From NCBI GenBank assembly GCA_963846315.1, contig CAWJVM010000001.1, positions 1-64,000 of the forward strand: 64,000 bases of DNA, written 5' to 3'. The stretch comes from RPQJ01 sp963846315 (GTDB taxonomy: Bacteria; Pseudomonadota; Gammaproteobacteria; Steroidobacterales; Steroidobacteraceae). The first letter of the stretch is position 1; each line of letters begins with the position of its first letter. The notes under the pieces are model-generated. The model was given only the letters and a program-made list of their open reading frames with translations, had not been told where the DNA came from and did no database searches. A program made the translations under genes and the position numbers. Shown here one piece after another: positions 7,606-16,349 of this stretch.

Positions 7606-9126
7606 ATGCGAGCTGCAGGTCTGCTGGCCACCGTCGGGTTGCTCCTATCCGGCGTCAACGCACACGCCGACGTACTGATCCGTCACGCCACCGTCTATGA
7701 CGGTACGGGCGGTCCGCCATTCGCTGCGGATGTCCGCATCCAGGGCGACCGGATCGCAGCGATCGCACCGCACCTTGAGCCACTACCCGGCGAGACCGTG
7801 CGTGACCTGCACGGCCTGGCCCTCGCACCGGGCTTCATCGACATGCATAGCCACGGCAACGGCGGATTGCTCGAGGATCTCGACGCCGCCACGGTGAGTC
7901 GCCAGGGCGTGACCACGATTGTCGTTGGTCAGGATGGAGAGTCCGACTTTCCGCTGCGGGACTGGTTCGGGAAGCTCAATGCTACGCCGCCGGCGATCAA
8001 CGTGGCGAGCATGGTCGGCCACGCGACGCTGCGCCAGCAGGCCATGGGCAAGGACCTGTACCGCCCTTCGACGGCGCAGGAGCTCGCGCAGATGAAATCG
8101 CTGCTCGCGCACGAGTTGACGGCGGGTGCCTTCGGGCTGTCGACGGGCCTCGAATACGAAGCGGCGCACTTTTCGACCACGGAAGAAGTGGTCGAACTGT
8201 CGAAGGTGGCGGCGGCGACGGGCGGCTTTTACATCAGCCACGTCCGCGACGAGGCCAACCGGACCTTCGAAGCATTCGACGAAGTCCTGCGCATCGGCCG
8301 CGAAGCACGCATTCCTGTCCAGATCACGCACGTCAAGCTCGGTTCGACGCCAGTCTGGCACCAGGCGGCGGCGCGGATGCCAGCGTACTTCGAGCAGGCC
8401 CGCCGCGAGCGCATCAACCTGAAAGCGGATGTGTATCCGTACACGTTCTGGCACTCGACGATCCGCGTCATCGTCCCGGACCGCGACTATTTCAATGCTG
8501 AAAAAGTGACGCGTGCGATCGCCGATAACGGTGGCGCCGCGGCCATCCGCCTCGGGAAGTACACGCCAGAGCCTGTGCTCGCAGGCCAGACGCTCGAGCA
8601 GGTTGCCACGACCTGGCAGGTGACGCCGGTTGAGGCTTACATGCGCATCGTCAGGGCCACCGAGTCCGCGGTTGGCAGTGACGAGTCGATAGAGAACGTG
8701 CTGGTCACGTCGATGAGCGAGGACGACCTGCGCTGGTTCATCGCGCATCCCGACATCATGTTCAGCAGCGACGGCGAACTGCACGGCACCCATCCGCGCG
8801 GCGCCGGCGCTTTCCCGCGCGTGCTCGGTCGCTACGTGCGTGAGGAGAAGTTGCTGCCGCTGGAGGCAGCAATACACAAGATGTCCGGCCTCCCCGCAGC
8901 ACAGTTGGGACTGCAGGATCGCGGCCGAATCGCGGCCGGTTACGTCGCCGACCTGGTCGTGTTCGATCCTGCCGTCGTGATCGACCAGTCGACCGTCGAG
9001 AACCCTGAGGCGCCGCCGCTCGGAATCCCGGACGTCATGGTGGCGGGAGAATGGATCGTCAGCGACGGAAAGGTGACCGGCCATCATCCAGGCCGTGTGT
9101 TGCGCAGCCCCACCCACCAGCCCTGA
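7606..9126 (+). CDS. Secreted N-acyl-D-amino-acid deacylase (D-aminoacylase) family amidohydrolase
   Basis: 506 residues with a signal peptide (about 1-22, ending NAHA). Amidohydrolase-3 features: DMHSHGN metal site at about residue 82-88, YISHVRDEA, ITHVKLG, and a late SSDGELHGTHPRG motif carrying the catalytic Asp, then the closing PADLVVFD-like strand (GYVADLVVFDP). Such enzymes remove acyl groups from D-amino acids; related dihydropyrimidinase-like activities cannot be excluded. It is followed after 18 nt by dgcN and then dgcA, suggesting a shared role with N-acyl-D-amino acids from the periplasm or medium. Confidence 0.85.
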   Translation: MRAAGLLATVGLLLSGVNAHADVLIRHATVYDGTGGPPFAADVRIQGDRIAAIAPHLEPLPGETVRDLHGLALAPGFIDMHSHGNGGLLEDLDAATVSRQGVTTIVVGQDGESDFPLRDWFGKLNATPPAINVASMVGHATLRQQAMGKDLYRPSTAQELAQMKSLLAHELTAGAFGLSTGLEYEAAHFSTTEEVVELSKVAAATGGFYISHVRDEANRTFEAFDEVLRIGREARIPVQITHVKLGSTPVWHQAAARMPAYFEQARRERINLKADVYPYTFWHSTIRVIVPDRDYFNAEKVTRAIADNGGAAAIRLGKYTPEPVLAGQTLEQVATTWQVTPVEAYMRIVRATESAVGSDESIENVLVTSMSEDDLRWFIAHPDIMFSSDGELHGTHPRGAGAFPRVLGRYVREEKLLPLEAAIHKMSGLPAAQLGLQDRGRIAAGYVADLVVFDPAVVIDQSTVENPEAPPLGIPDVMVAGEWIVSDGKVTGHHPGRVLRSPTHQP

Positions 9127-9144
9127 GTCGCCTGGACCACCCCC

Positions 9145-10152
9145 ATGTTGATGTTGCGCAAGCCCTACCTGCTGTACCTGGGTGATGCGACCCTTAAGTC
9201 CGATTGCAAGACTGCCTTCGGCCTGCACGACTGGTGTGGCGCGGACGTCATCGGCGAATGGTCGCTGCCTGCGGCCAGCGTCAGCGTCGGCGCGCCACGA
9301 TTGTCACCGGCTCAGGCAGCCGCGCGAGGCGCCGGTTCGATTGTCGTGGGAGTGGCACCTACGGGGGGTGTGCTGCCGGACCACTGGCAGGACGATCTCG
9401 AGGCCGCACTTGGCGCTGGCCTCGATGTCGTCAGCGGTCTCCATACCCGCCTCACCGCGTTTCCACGCCTGGTGCGCGCGGCCCAGGCGAACGGCGTGCG
9501 GCTCGTCGACGTGCGCCATTCCAGCGCGGCGTATCCCGTCGCGAACGGCCGCAAGCGCACCGGCAAGCGCGTCCTCACGGTGGGGACGGACTGTGCTCTC
9601 GGCAAAAAGTACACGGCGCTCGCACTCACGCACGCACTGCAGGGGAAAGGTATTGCGGCGACGTTTCGGGCGACTGGCCAGACCGGCATCATGATCGCGG
9701 GCGGCGGAATTGCGGTGGATGCGCTGGTCGCAGACTTCCTGGCCGGCGCGGCTGAGGTGCTCTCACCGGACAATGCGGAGGGACACTGGGACGTCATCGA
9801 GGGCCAGGGGTCGCTTTTTCATCCAGCCTACGCGGCTGTGACCCTCGGGCTGCTCCACGGCTCGCAACCCGACGCGATCGTCCTGTGCCACGCGCCGGAG
9901 CGCCTGACGATCGAGGAGTACCCCGACTATCCGATTCCGTCCCTGCGCGAAGTCATCGACGTCTATCTGCAGGCAGGCCGCCTGACGAATCGCGGCGTCC
10001 GGTGCGTGGGCATCAGCATCAATTCATCGACACTCGACGAGGCCGGGTGGCACGCCTATCGGACGCGTCTCGAGAGCGAGCTTGGCCTTCCGGTCTGCGA
10101 TCCGATGCGTGGCGGCGTCGATCGACTCGCAGCGGCACTCCTGACTGCATGA
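9145..10152 (+). CDS. dgcN: DUF1611 family, D-glutamate N-acetyltransferase DgcN
   Basis: 335 residues with the two-domain DUF1611 architecture: N-terminal KPYLLYLGDA and RGAGSIVVGVAPTGG, then a P-loop-like domain beginning GKRVLTVGTDCALGKKYTA at about residue 148. DUF1611 proteins of this type are described as DgcN, acetylating D-glutamate in a D-Glu catabolic route with DgcA. ATG at 9145 or 9151. Its stop overlaps the dgcA start (ATGA at 10149-10152). Assignment rests on family knowledge and on the dgcA pairing. Confidence 0.82.
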   Translation: MLMLRKPYLLYLGDATLKSDCKTAFGLHDWCGADVIGEWSLPAASVSVGAPRLSPAQAAARGAGSIVVGVAPTGGVLPDHWQDDLEAALGAGLDVVSGLHTRLTAFPRLVRAAQANGVRLVDVRHSSAAYPVANGRKRTGKRVLTVGTDCALGKKYTALALTHALQGKGIAATFRATGQTGIMIAGGGIAVDALVADFLAGAAEVLSPDNAEGHWDVIEGQGSLFHPAYAAVTLGLLHGSQPDAIVLCHAPERLTIEEYPDYPIPSLREVIDVYLQAGRLTNRGVRCVGISINSSTLDEAGWHAYRTRLESELGLPVCDPMRGGVDRLAAALLTA

Positions 10153-11132
10153 TATCCGTCACGACGCAGATCGAACGCTGGGAACTGGTCGAGCCGTTCA
10201 CGACGGCGCGTGACTCAATTACGCACGTGCCGGTCCTGCTCGTCACCCTCATTGGTCGCGACGGCGCGCGTGGCTGGGCCGAAGCGGCGGGCGTCGATTA
10301 CGACGGCGAGACACCTGATAGGCTGGCGGCGCAGATAGCCTCGGTTCAGAACGCCCTGCACGATGGGATTACAGGTCAGGAATTGCTCCACCTCCTGCCG
10401 GCCGGTGGCGCGCGCAACGCTCTTGACTGCGCGCTCTGGGACCTGCGGGCAAAGGAAACGGGAGTCGCTGCGTGGCGGACTGCGGGCCTGTCCCTGCCCC
10501 GCCCGGTGACGACCGCCTTTACGATTGGACTCGGCAGCGAAGCTGACGTCCGTCGCAAGGCTCGTGATGCGCTGCCGTATGGCTTGCTGAAACTCAAGCT
10601 CGATGCCGAGCGGCACGTTGACCTGGTGCGGATCGTGCGTGAGGAACACCCCACGGCCAGGCTGATCGTCGACGCCAACCAGGCGTGGTCGCGTCCGCTG
10701 CTCGAGCGACTCCTGCCGCAACTGCGGGGCCTTGGCGTGGAACTGGTCGAGCAACCGGTGCCACGCGGCCAGGACTCGGATCTCGACGGATTGCCCGACC
10801 TGTTGCCGCTGGCGGCGGACGAATCGTGCACCGACCGTCATTCGTTGCCCGAGCTTGTCGGCCGCTACCAGTACATCAACATCAAGCTGGACAAGTGCGG
10901 CGGCCTGACCGAGGCGCTGGGCATGTGCGCCGATGCAACACGGCTCGGGCTTGGGCTGATGGTCGGAAACATGTGCGGGACTTCGCTGGCGATGGCGCCG
11001 GCGTTCCTGGTGGCACAAGCGTGCCGCTACGTTGATCTCGATGGACCGCTGCTACAGCGCCAGGATCGGGAACCCCCGATCCGTTTTGAGTCCAGCCTGA
11101 TGCACCCGCCCGATCCCGCGCTGTGGGGATGA
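10149..11132 (+). CDS. dgcA: DgcA, N-acetyl-D-Glu racemase / dipeptide-epimerase-like enolase
   Basis: 327 residues of the enolase superfamily, muconate-lactonizing/dipeptide-epimerase subgroup. Seen: KLKLD (first catalytic Lys pair, about 147-149), metal ligands in IVDANQ, ELVEQPV and LAADES, and the second catalytic Lys in NIKLDKCGG (about 246-250). Two lysines on opposite faces fit 1,1-proton transfer, that is, racemisation or epimerisation. A longer in-frame start at 9885 lies inside dgcN; the ATG at 10149 overlapping the dgcN stop is chosen. With DgcN it would convert N-acetyl-D-Glu to the L-form. Confidence 0.85.
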   Translation: MISVTTQIERWELVEPFTTARDSITHVPVLLVTLIGRDGARGWAEAAGVDYDGETPDRLAAQIASVQNALHDGITGQELLHLLPAGGARNALDCALWDLRAKETGVAAWRTAGLSLPRPVTTAFTIGLGSEADVRRKARDALPYGLLKLKLDAERHVDLVRIVREEHPTARLIVDANQAWSRPLLERLLPQLRGLGVELVEQPVPRGQDSDLDGLPDLLPLAADESCTDRHSLPELVGRYQYINIKLDKCGGLTEALGMCADATRLGLGLMVGNMCGTSLAMAPAFLVAQACRYVDLDGPLLQRQDREPPIRFESSLMHPPDPALWG

Positions 11133-11299
11133 CAGGTCTCGCGGCTCGTCAATCGAGACAACCTCTACGCGCATAGGTACGCGAATGTGTGATGCGATCC
11201 GCAGCACACTCACAATGTGCGAACGTCAGTAGACCGGCCGCCGTCGTATGGACATACTTTTCCGATCAGTATCATGCGTCGCCGACCCCGGAGGGTTTC

Positions 11300-12191
11300 T
11301 TGCGCAGTCGCAACTCCGTTGATCTCGTGCCGGAACCGCCTCGTTATCCGCTTGCTGTTGCAGCCTGCTGGATCGCTGGTTGTGGCGTTGTTGACGCCAC
11401 AACCGGCGGTGTGTTGCGAGCCGAGCCCTTCTACCTGCCCGCGGTTCTCGCCGATCGCCTGGCTTCACGGCCTGCGTGCTGGACTGATCGCTGCGGTGGG
11501 CGCGGCCGCCGTTGCGTCAGTTGCCGAGGTCGCGACCAGCATAGCCGCCGGCATTGGCATCCTGTCCTGGAATTTCACAGCGCACGCGGTGCTCTTCGCG
11601 CTGCCGGCATGGCTCGTGAGCGAGTTGCGAGCGCAGCAGCGCCTGCTTGCCAGGCTGGATACCACGGACGCCGCCACCGGGTTCGCGACCCGGCACGGCC
11701 TGGTCCAGGAACTCGCTGAAGAGCTGGTCCGGACCGAACGACTCGGTGGCGAGACCAGCGTCATCTGCATCAGCCTGAACGCGCTGCCTCGGCTTATCGC
11801 CGAGCATGGACGGGAACATGCGAGAACCGTGCAAGAAGGGTTCTGGGAGGCCGTTCGACTCTCGACCCGGCGCATCGACACCGTGGCGCGACTCGCCGAC
11901 GATGAGTTCGCGCTGTTGCTTCGCGGAACGGACAGCTCGGCCGCGGCAGTTGTCGCCGACAAGCTCGCTCATTCATTGACCGACTGGCTCCTGACGCAGG
12001 GTCACGATCTGACTTGCAGCGTCGGTTTCACGACGGCCCCGCGGGGGCGCCTGCTCGACGCGGACACGCTGCTCGCGCGAGCAGTTGCGCATTTGTATGA
12101 GCGCCGCTTGGCTGGTTCTGCGTCGGAGCGACCGCCGGCGCGGATGCCTTCAGCAGTCGCCCCAGTCTCGTCCGCCCGCGAGTCGGCCTGA
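11300..12191 (+). CDS. Membrane protein with degenerate GGDEF domain, one apparent frameshift
   Basis: The likely start is TTG at 11300, 4 nt after GGAGGG (11290-11295). The first frame encodes membrane helices (YPLAVAACWIAGCGVVDATTGG) of a MASE-like sensor; the next frame continues with LRAGLIAAVGAAAVASVAEV and a GGDEF-type domain. Deleting one C of the CC at 11451-11452 joins them as LPAVLAIAWLHGLRAGL, the usual family sequence. The cyclase motif is altered to ADDEF, so catalysis is doubtful, but an I-site-like RRID lies exactly five residues before it. Likely a c-di-GMP receptor or dead cyclase. If the frameshift is real the product is truncated. Confidence 0.65.
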
Positions 12192-12232
12192 GGCCGATCC
12201 TGAAGCTGCCACGACGGGCTCCAGTCGTGGCA
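12185..12232. other. Two adjacent hairpins after the degenerate GGDEF gene
   Basis: Hairpin 1: TCGGCC/GGCCGA around the TGA stop codon (12184-12198). Hairpin 2: perfect 9-bp stem TGCCACGAC/GTCGTGGCA (12207-12232) with an 8-nt loop. Neither is followed by a U-tract, so they are not canonical intrinsic terminators, but may stabilise the 3' end. The remaining sequence to 12517 (about 285 bp) shows no convincing gene, repeat or promoter. Confidence 0.35.
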
Positions 12233-12517
12233 TCTTGGGCCAGGGCCGCGGTCTTGCCGGCCCCGATAATGCGATCACGCGGGCGCAATCCGTGCGCCGA
12301 GTCAGCAACCCGCCCCAGTGTCCGTGTGTGGAGCCGCGACCCATGATGGAAAAAGGTGGGTTTTGCGTCTGTACGCCACCGCACGTAGATTGCACGCAAC
12401 GAAGCCGAGAATGTTCGCTGATTCTGGCCGAATGCCATAGCAGGTCAGGCCGTGCGATGCCGCAACCAAGGGCGTCCGGAGCAACGACGACCAAGCCACT
12501 GCGCGGGGGAGATGAAG

Positions 12518-13873
12518 ATGGCACGACGACTGGTAATCATCGGCGGTGATGCTGCAGGCATGTCCGCGGCGTCGCAGGCGCGACGTATGACGTCCCCCGA
12601 CGCGCTCGAGATCGTGGCTTTCGAGCGATCGTCACGCACCTCCTACGCCGCCTGCGGTCTCCCCTACCTGATTGGCGGACTGGTGAAGACACCAGACCGG
12701 CTCGTCGTGCGAACCCCGGACCAGCATCGGGCGAACGGCATCGACGTTCGGATCCGCCACCAGGCCATTGCCATCGACTGTACGGCGCAAACCGTGACGG
12801 TGCGCGACCTCGACACCGGTCAGGAGGCGATCGAGCACTACGACGAACTCCTGATCAGTACGGGTGCGTCCGGCATCACTCCCCCGTGGTCCGGGATCGA
12901 CGCAGAGGGCGTGCTGCAGCTTCGTACCCTCGAGGACGCGGCGGAGGTCGATCGCAGAATCGTTGCCGGTGCCCGACGCGCCGTGGTAGTCGGCGCCGGC
13001 TACATCGGACTCGAAGTCGCCGAGGGCCTGCTCGCACGTGGCCTCGACGTGACGGTGGTCGAACGACTCGACGCTCCAATGGCTGCCGTGCTGGATGCCG
13101 ACATGGCTGGCGGCGTGGCGGCCGCGATGCGGGCCGCCGGAATCAACCTGCGACTCGGAACCGCCGTCACCGGCTTCACTACTGCCGCGGGACGTGTCAC
13201 GGCCGTGGAAACCGCGGCGGGTCCTCTGGTAGCAGACCTCGTTGTAATCGGGCTGGGCGTGCGTCCAAACTCAGAGCTCGCAAGGGCCGCGGACATCGGC
13301 GTGGGCAAGTCCGGTGGCATCATCGTTGACGACCGCCTGCATACTGGCACGCCGCATGTCTGGGCTGCTGGTGACTGCGTCGAGTCCCGTCATCGCATCA
13401 CCGGTTGGCCCGTCGTCATCGCCCTCGGAACTCACGCGAACAAGCAAGGTCGCATCGCCGGCACCAATATTGCCGGAGGTCAGGCTGCCTTTGGCGGCGT
13501 GCTCGGCACCGCGATCACGCGATTCCAGGGTGTAGAGATTGCCCGCACGGGCCTCGCCGAGCGGGAAGCCGAGGCCGCCGGTTTCGACGCGGTCGGCGTG
13601 ATCACGGAGTCATCGAGCAAGGCACAGTACTTCCCGGGTGCGCAGCCGATGAAAATAAAGATCCTGGCCGAGCGTGGAACTGGCCGGTTGCTCGGCGCAC
13701 AAATCGTCGGTGGAGAAGGCGCGGGCAAGCGCATCGACGTCCTGGCGACGGCACTGTGGAACAACATGACCGTAGCGGAAATTGGCGGCATGGACCTTTC
13801 TTACGCACCGCCGTTCTCGCCAGTCTGGGACCCCGTGCTGCTGGCCGCGGGCAAGGCCGCATCCCGGATCTGA
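12518..13873 (+). CDS. CoA-disulfide reductase / NADH oxidase-like flavoprotein
   Basis: 451 residues of the pyridine nucleotide-disulfide oxidoreductase family, single-cysteine branch. FAD-binding IIGGDAAG at about residues 7-14, redox-active Cys in SYAACGLPY (about Cys46), NAD(P)H-binding VVGAGYIGLE at about 157-166, second FAD motif HVWAAGDCVE, and a C-terminal dimerisation domain (AKIDVLA-type, LSYAPPFSPVWDP). Family members reduce CoA disulfide, coenzyme A persulfide or O2. The start at 12518 gives GGGGGA a 7-nt spacing; the ATG at 12512 would be too close. No genomic partner points to one substrate. Confidence 0.85.
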   Translation: MARRLVIIGGDAAGMSAASQARRMTSPDALEIVAFERSSRTSYAACGLPYLIGGLVKTPDRLVVRTPDQHRANGIDVRIRHQAIAIDCTAQTVTVRDLDTGQEAIEHYDELLISTGASGITPPWSGIDAEGVLQLRTLEDAAEVDRRIVAGARRAVVVGAGYIGLEVAEGLLARGLDVTVVERLDAPMAAVLDADMAGGVAAAMRAAGINLRLGTAVTGFTTAAGRVTAVETAAGPLVADLVVIGLGVRPNSELARAADIGVGKSGGIIVDDRLHTGTPHVWAAGDCVESRHRITGWPVVIALGTHANKQGRIAGTNIAGGQAAFGGVLGTAITRFQGVEIARTGLAEREAEAAGFDAVGVITESSSKAQYFPGAQPMKIKILAERGTGRLLGAQIVGGEGAGKRIDVLATALWNNMTVAEIGGMDLSYAPPFSPVWDPVLLAAGKAASRI

Positions 13874-13960
13874 GCCCGGGCGGCGGCTTGGCCGTCACCG
13901 CTGATCTCCCGGCAATTGGCTGACACGCCGATCGGTCCGGTCGGTATGATCGCCGCGCCA

Positions 13961-14821
13961 ATGAAAACCCCCACCGAACTGCAGCCCCTCATCGACGACG
14001 GCGTGATCGACGAAGTCCTCCGCTCGCTCAAAAGCGGCAAGGAAGCAACGGTCTACCTCGTGCGCTCGCGCACGGAGACGCGCTGCGCCAAGGTCTACCG
14101 CAACATGGCGCAGCGCAGCTTCCAGAAGCGTGCCCAGTACCAGGAGGGACGCAAAGTGCGTGGCAGCCGCCAGGCCCGCGCGATGAGCAAGAGCACGTCG
14201 TTCGGCCGTGCGGAACAGGAAGCCGCCTGGAAAAATGCCGAGGTGGACGCGCTGTATCAGCTGATAGCTGCGGGCGTTCGCGTGCCACGGCCCTACGGCT
14301 ATTTCGATGGCGTCCTGCTCATGGAACTGGTCGCGGATGCGGACGGGAATCCGGCGCCACGCCTCGGCGAGGTGGAGCTTTCAGCCGAGACCGCCCGTGA
14401 GTACCACCGGTTCCTGATCCGGCAGGTCGTGCGGATGCTGTGCGTCGGGCTCATCCACGGTGATCTTTCCGAATTCAACGTGCTGGTCGCGCCCGACGGC
14501 CCTGTGATCATCGACCTGCCGCAGGTCGTCAATGCAGCAGGCAACAACGCGGCGCTGGCGATGCTCGAGCGCGACGTCAACAACCTGCGGACCACGCTGG
14601 GCCGCTTTGCGCCCGAACTGCTCGACACCGAATTCGCCCGGGAAATGTGGGATCTGTACCAGCAAGGCGAGCTGCGGCCGGAGACCGAACTCAGTGGTGT
14701 CTTCGCGGCCGATGAAACCGTCGTCGATCCGGACGACGTCATGCTCGTCATCGACGACGCTCGCGAGGAAGAAATCCAGCGCCGCCTGCGCCTGGTCAGC
14801 GAGTCGCTCGCGGGGTTTTAG
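13961..14821 (+). CDS. RIO1-like serine/threonine kinase (PA4780 type)
   Basis: 286 residues. RIO kinase landmarks: ATP-binding SGKEATVYLVR near residue 25-35, catalytic loop HGDLSEFNVL at about 166-175 and metal-binding IDLPQVV at about 184. The N-terminus KTPTELQPLIDDGVIDEVL matches the PA4780-like bacterial RIO proteins, supporting the ATG at 13961 rather than 13946. Substrates are not known for this bacterial branch. Stop overlaps by 4 bp the stop of the convergent small basic protein. Confidence 0.9.
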   Translation: MKTPTELQPLIDDGVIDEVLRSLKSGKEATVYLVRSRTETRCAKVYRNMAQRSFQKRAQYQEGRKVRGSRQARAMSKSTSFGRAEQEAAWKNAEVDALYQLIAAGVRVPRPYGYFDGVLLMELVADADGNPAPRLGEVELSAETAREYHRFLIRQVVRMLCVGLIHGDLSEFNVLVAPDGPVIIDLPQVVNAAGNNAALAMLERDVNNLRTTLGRFAPELLDTEFAREMWDLYQQGELRPETELSGVFAADETVVDPDDVMLVIDDAREEEIQRRLRLVSESLAGF

Positions 14822-15228
14822 CCGCGAGCCGCCCTCTTCTTCTTCCATGACGGCTGCACGGCAAGCAGAACTTTGCCCACCTTCCTACCGGCGATGGAGC
14901 TCAGCACCAGTCGCCCGCGGTCATCGACTTTGCACGGCACCACGAAAACGCCCGGGCGCAGCAGCGCCTGGACGGCCTTGGCCGATGCGCGACGCTTGAA
15001 GAGCGTGGCTGTCGTCGGATCGTCGAACGACCACGAGTCGTCCTGGACCATGTAATACAGCGAGATTCCGGGCAGCGTCGCGCTGACCAGCAGGTAGCGG
15101 GTCCGATCCTCCATGTCCTTGACGTGCCGCGCCAGCGCACGTCGTTGCGCTGGAGTCAGTGGCGGGTCTTCGTCGTCACCAGCACCTTGCGACAGCGGGG
15201 CTTGCTTGCGTTTCTTGACTGCGGCCAT
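14818..15228 (-). CDS. Small basic protein of unknown function
   Basis: 136 residues, lysine/arginine-rich at both ends (MAAVKKRKQA start, WKKKRAARG end) with a central hydrophobic stretch RTRYLLVSATLPGISLYYMVQDD. I do not recognise a family. The ATG follows GGAGCAAACC at usual distance, so it is likely a real gene. Converges with the RIO kinase with a 4-bp overlap and is divergent from the CZB diguanylate cyclase. Confidence 0.7.
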   Translation of the reverse strand: MAAVKKRKQAPLSQGAGDDEDPPLTPAQRRALARHVKDMEDRTRYLLVSATLPGISLYYMVQDDSWSFDDPTTATLFKRRASAKAVQALLRPGVFVVPCKVDDRGRLVLSSIAGRKVGKVLLAVQPSWKKKRAARG

Positions 15229-15380
15229 GGTTTGCTCCTCTGTGTATGCTTTTAGCCTGCCCGGCTGGCTTTAGTCCAGCGACGTGAACCAGCGCACGAA
15301 TCCGGCAGGTCGGGTTGTGCGCCTGGTCGCAGTATCGCAGGCTCCATGTGTCGTTCCGGGACGACTCACGGAGCACAGCC

Positions 15381-16322
15381 ATGGAAAGGATGGATCCGTC
15401 CACATTGCACCTTGCGGCTGAACGGCTGCGGGAAGTCACCGACGAGCACGCGCACTGGCACGAGTACCTGCTGCGATCCATTTTCTGCGAGCATCCGGTC
15501 GACCCCACTGATCTCGCGCCGTCGGCGCATCGCACGTGTCCGCTCGGCGACTGGTTCTATCGCCACGCACCGAATGGACTTCGCAGGGAGCAGGCCTTTG
15601 CCGCGATGGGCAACGAGCACCAGCGTCTGCACCAGGTTGCGGCGAAACTGCTGCGCTCGACTCGGGCTGGTTCCCCTGTCGATCGTGTCGACTTCGAGGA
15701 CCTGGTTGCGACCAGCGCGCGCCTGCGGCTGCAGGTTGATTCGCTGCGCTCCTCCATCGACGCAGCTATCGGCAACCGGGATGCGCTCACAGGCGCCTAC
15801 GGACGCATCGAGATGCTCCCCGCGCTGCATGACCTGCAGGTACTGACGCGGCATGGGGGACTGCCCAGCAGCATCGTCTTCATGGACGTCGACCACCTTA
15901 AGCAGATCAACGACCAGCACGGCCACCCGGTGGGCGATGCCGTTCTCGCGGGCGTCGTCCGCCACCTCGACCTGCACCTGCGCACGCAGGACAAGGTGTT
16001 TCGCTACGGTGGCGACGAATTCCTGGTGGCCCTGTCGGGCGCCGACCTGACCACGGCCCATGAGGTGGTTTCGCGCGTGCGCCTCGGCCTCGCCGCAAAG
16101 TTTCTGATCACCGGTCCGGATGGATCTGCGATGCAGGTGACGGCATCCTTCGGCCTGGCGCTGCTCGATCCGGTGGAGGATGTGAGTGAATCGATCGGTC
16201 GAGCGGACCAGGCCCTGCTGCTGGCCAAGACCGCTGGACGCAATCGAGCAGTCGCCTGGGACGCTTCGGTCACGACCGGCACTCGCTGGCGCCTGATCGG
16301 CGTCAGCGAGCGGTCCGAATAG
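15381..16322 (+). CDS. Diguanylate cyclase with zinc-sensing CZB domain (DgcZ-like)
   Basis: 313 residues. N-terminal CZB domain: HxxW at His23, CPLGDWF with Cys53, and HxxxH at His80/His84, the same four ligands as E. coli DgcZ (His22, Cys52, His79, His83) offset by one. C-terminal GGDEF domain: DVDHLKQINDQHGH, intact RYGGDEF at about 208-214, and an I-site RTQD exactly five residues upstream. Expected to synthesise c-di-GMP when zinc is limiting and to be product-inhibited. Cytoplasmic; no membrane segment. Start chosen at 15381, 8 nt after GGAG. Confidence 0.9.
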   Translation: MERMDPSTLHLAAERLREVTDEHAHWHEYLLRSIFCEHPVDPTDLAPSAHRTCPLGDWFYRHAPNGLRREQAFAAMGNEHQRLHQVAAKLLRSTRAGSPVDRVDFEDLVATSARLRLQVDSLRSSIDAAIGNRDALTGAYGRIEMLPALHDLQVLTRHGGLPSSIVFMDVDHLKQINDQHGHPVGDAVLAGVVRHLDLHLRTQDKVFRYGGDEFLVALSGADLTTAHEVVSRVRLGLAAKFLITGPDGSAMQVTASFGLALLDPVEDVSESIGRADQALLLAKTAGRNRAVAWDASVTTGTRWRLIGVSERSE

Positions 16323-16349
16323 TCTCGACGAAACAAGGCGGCGGGTTGC

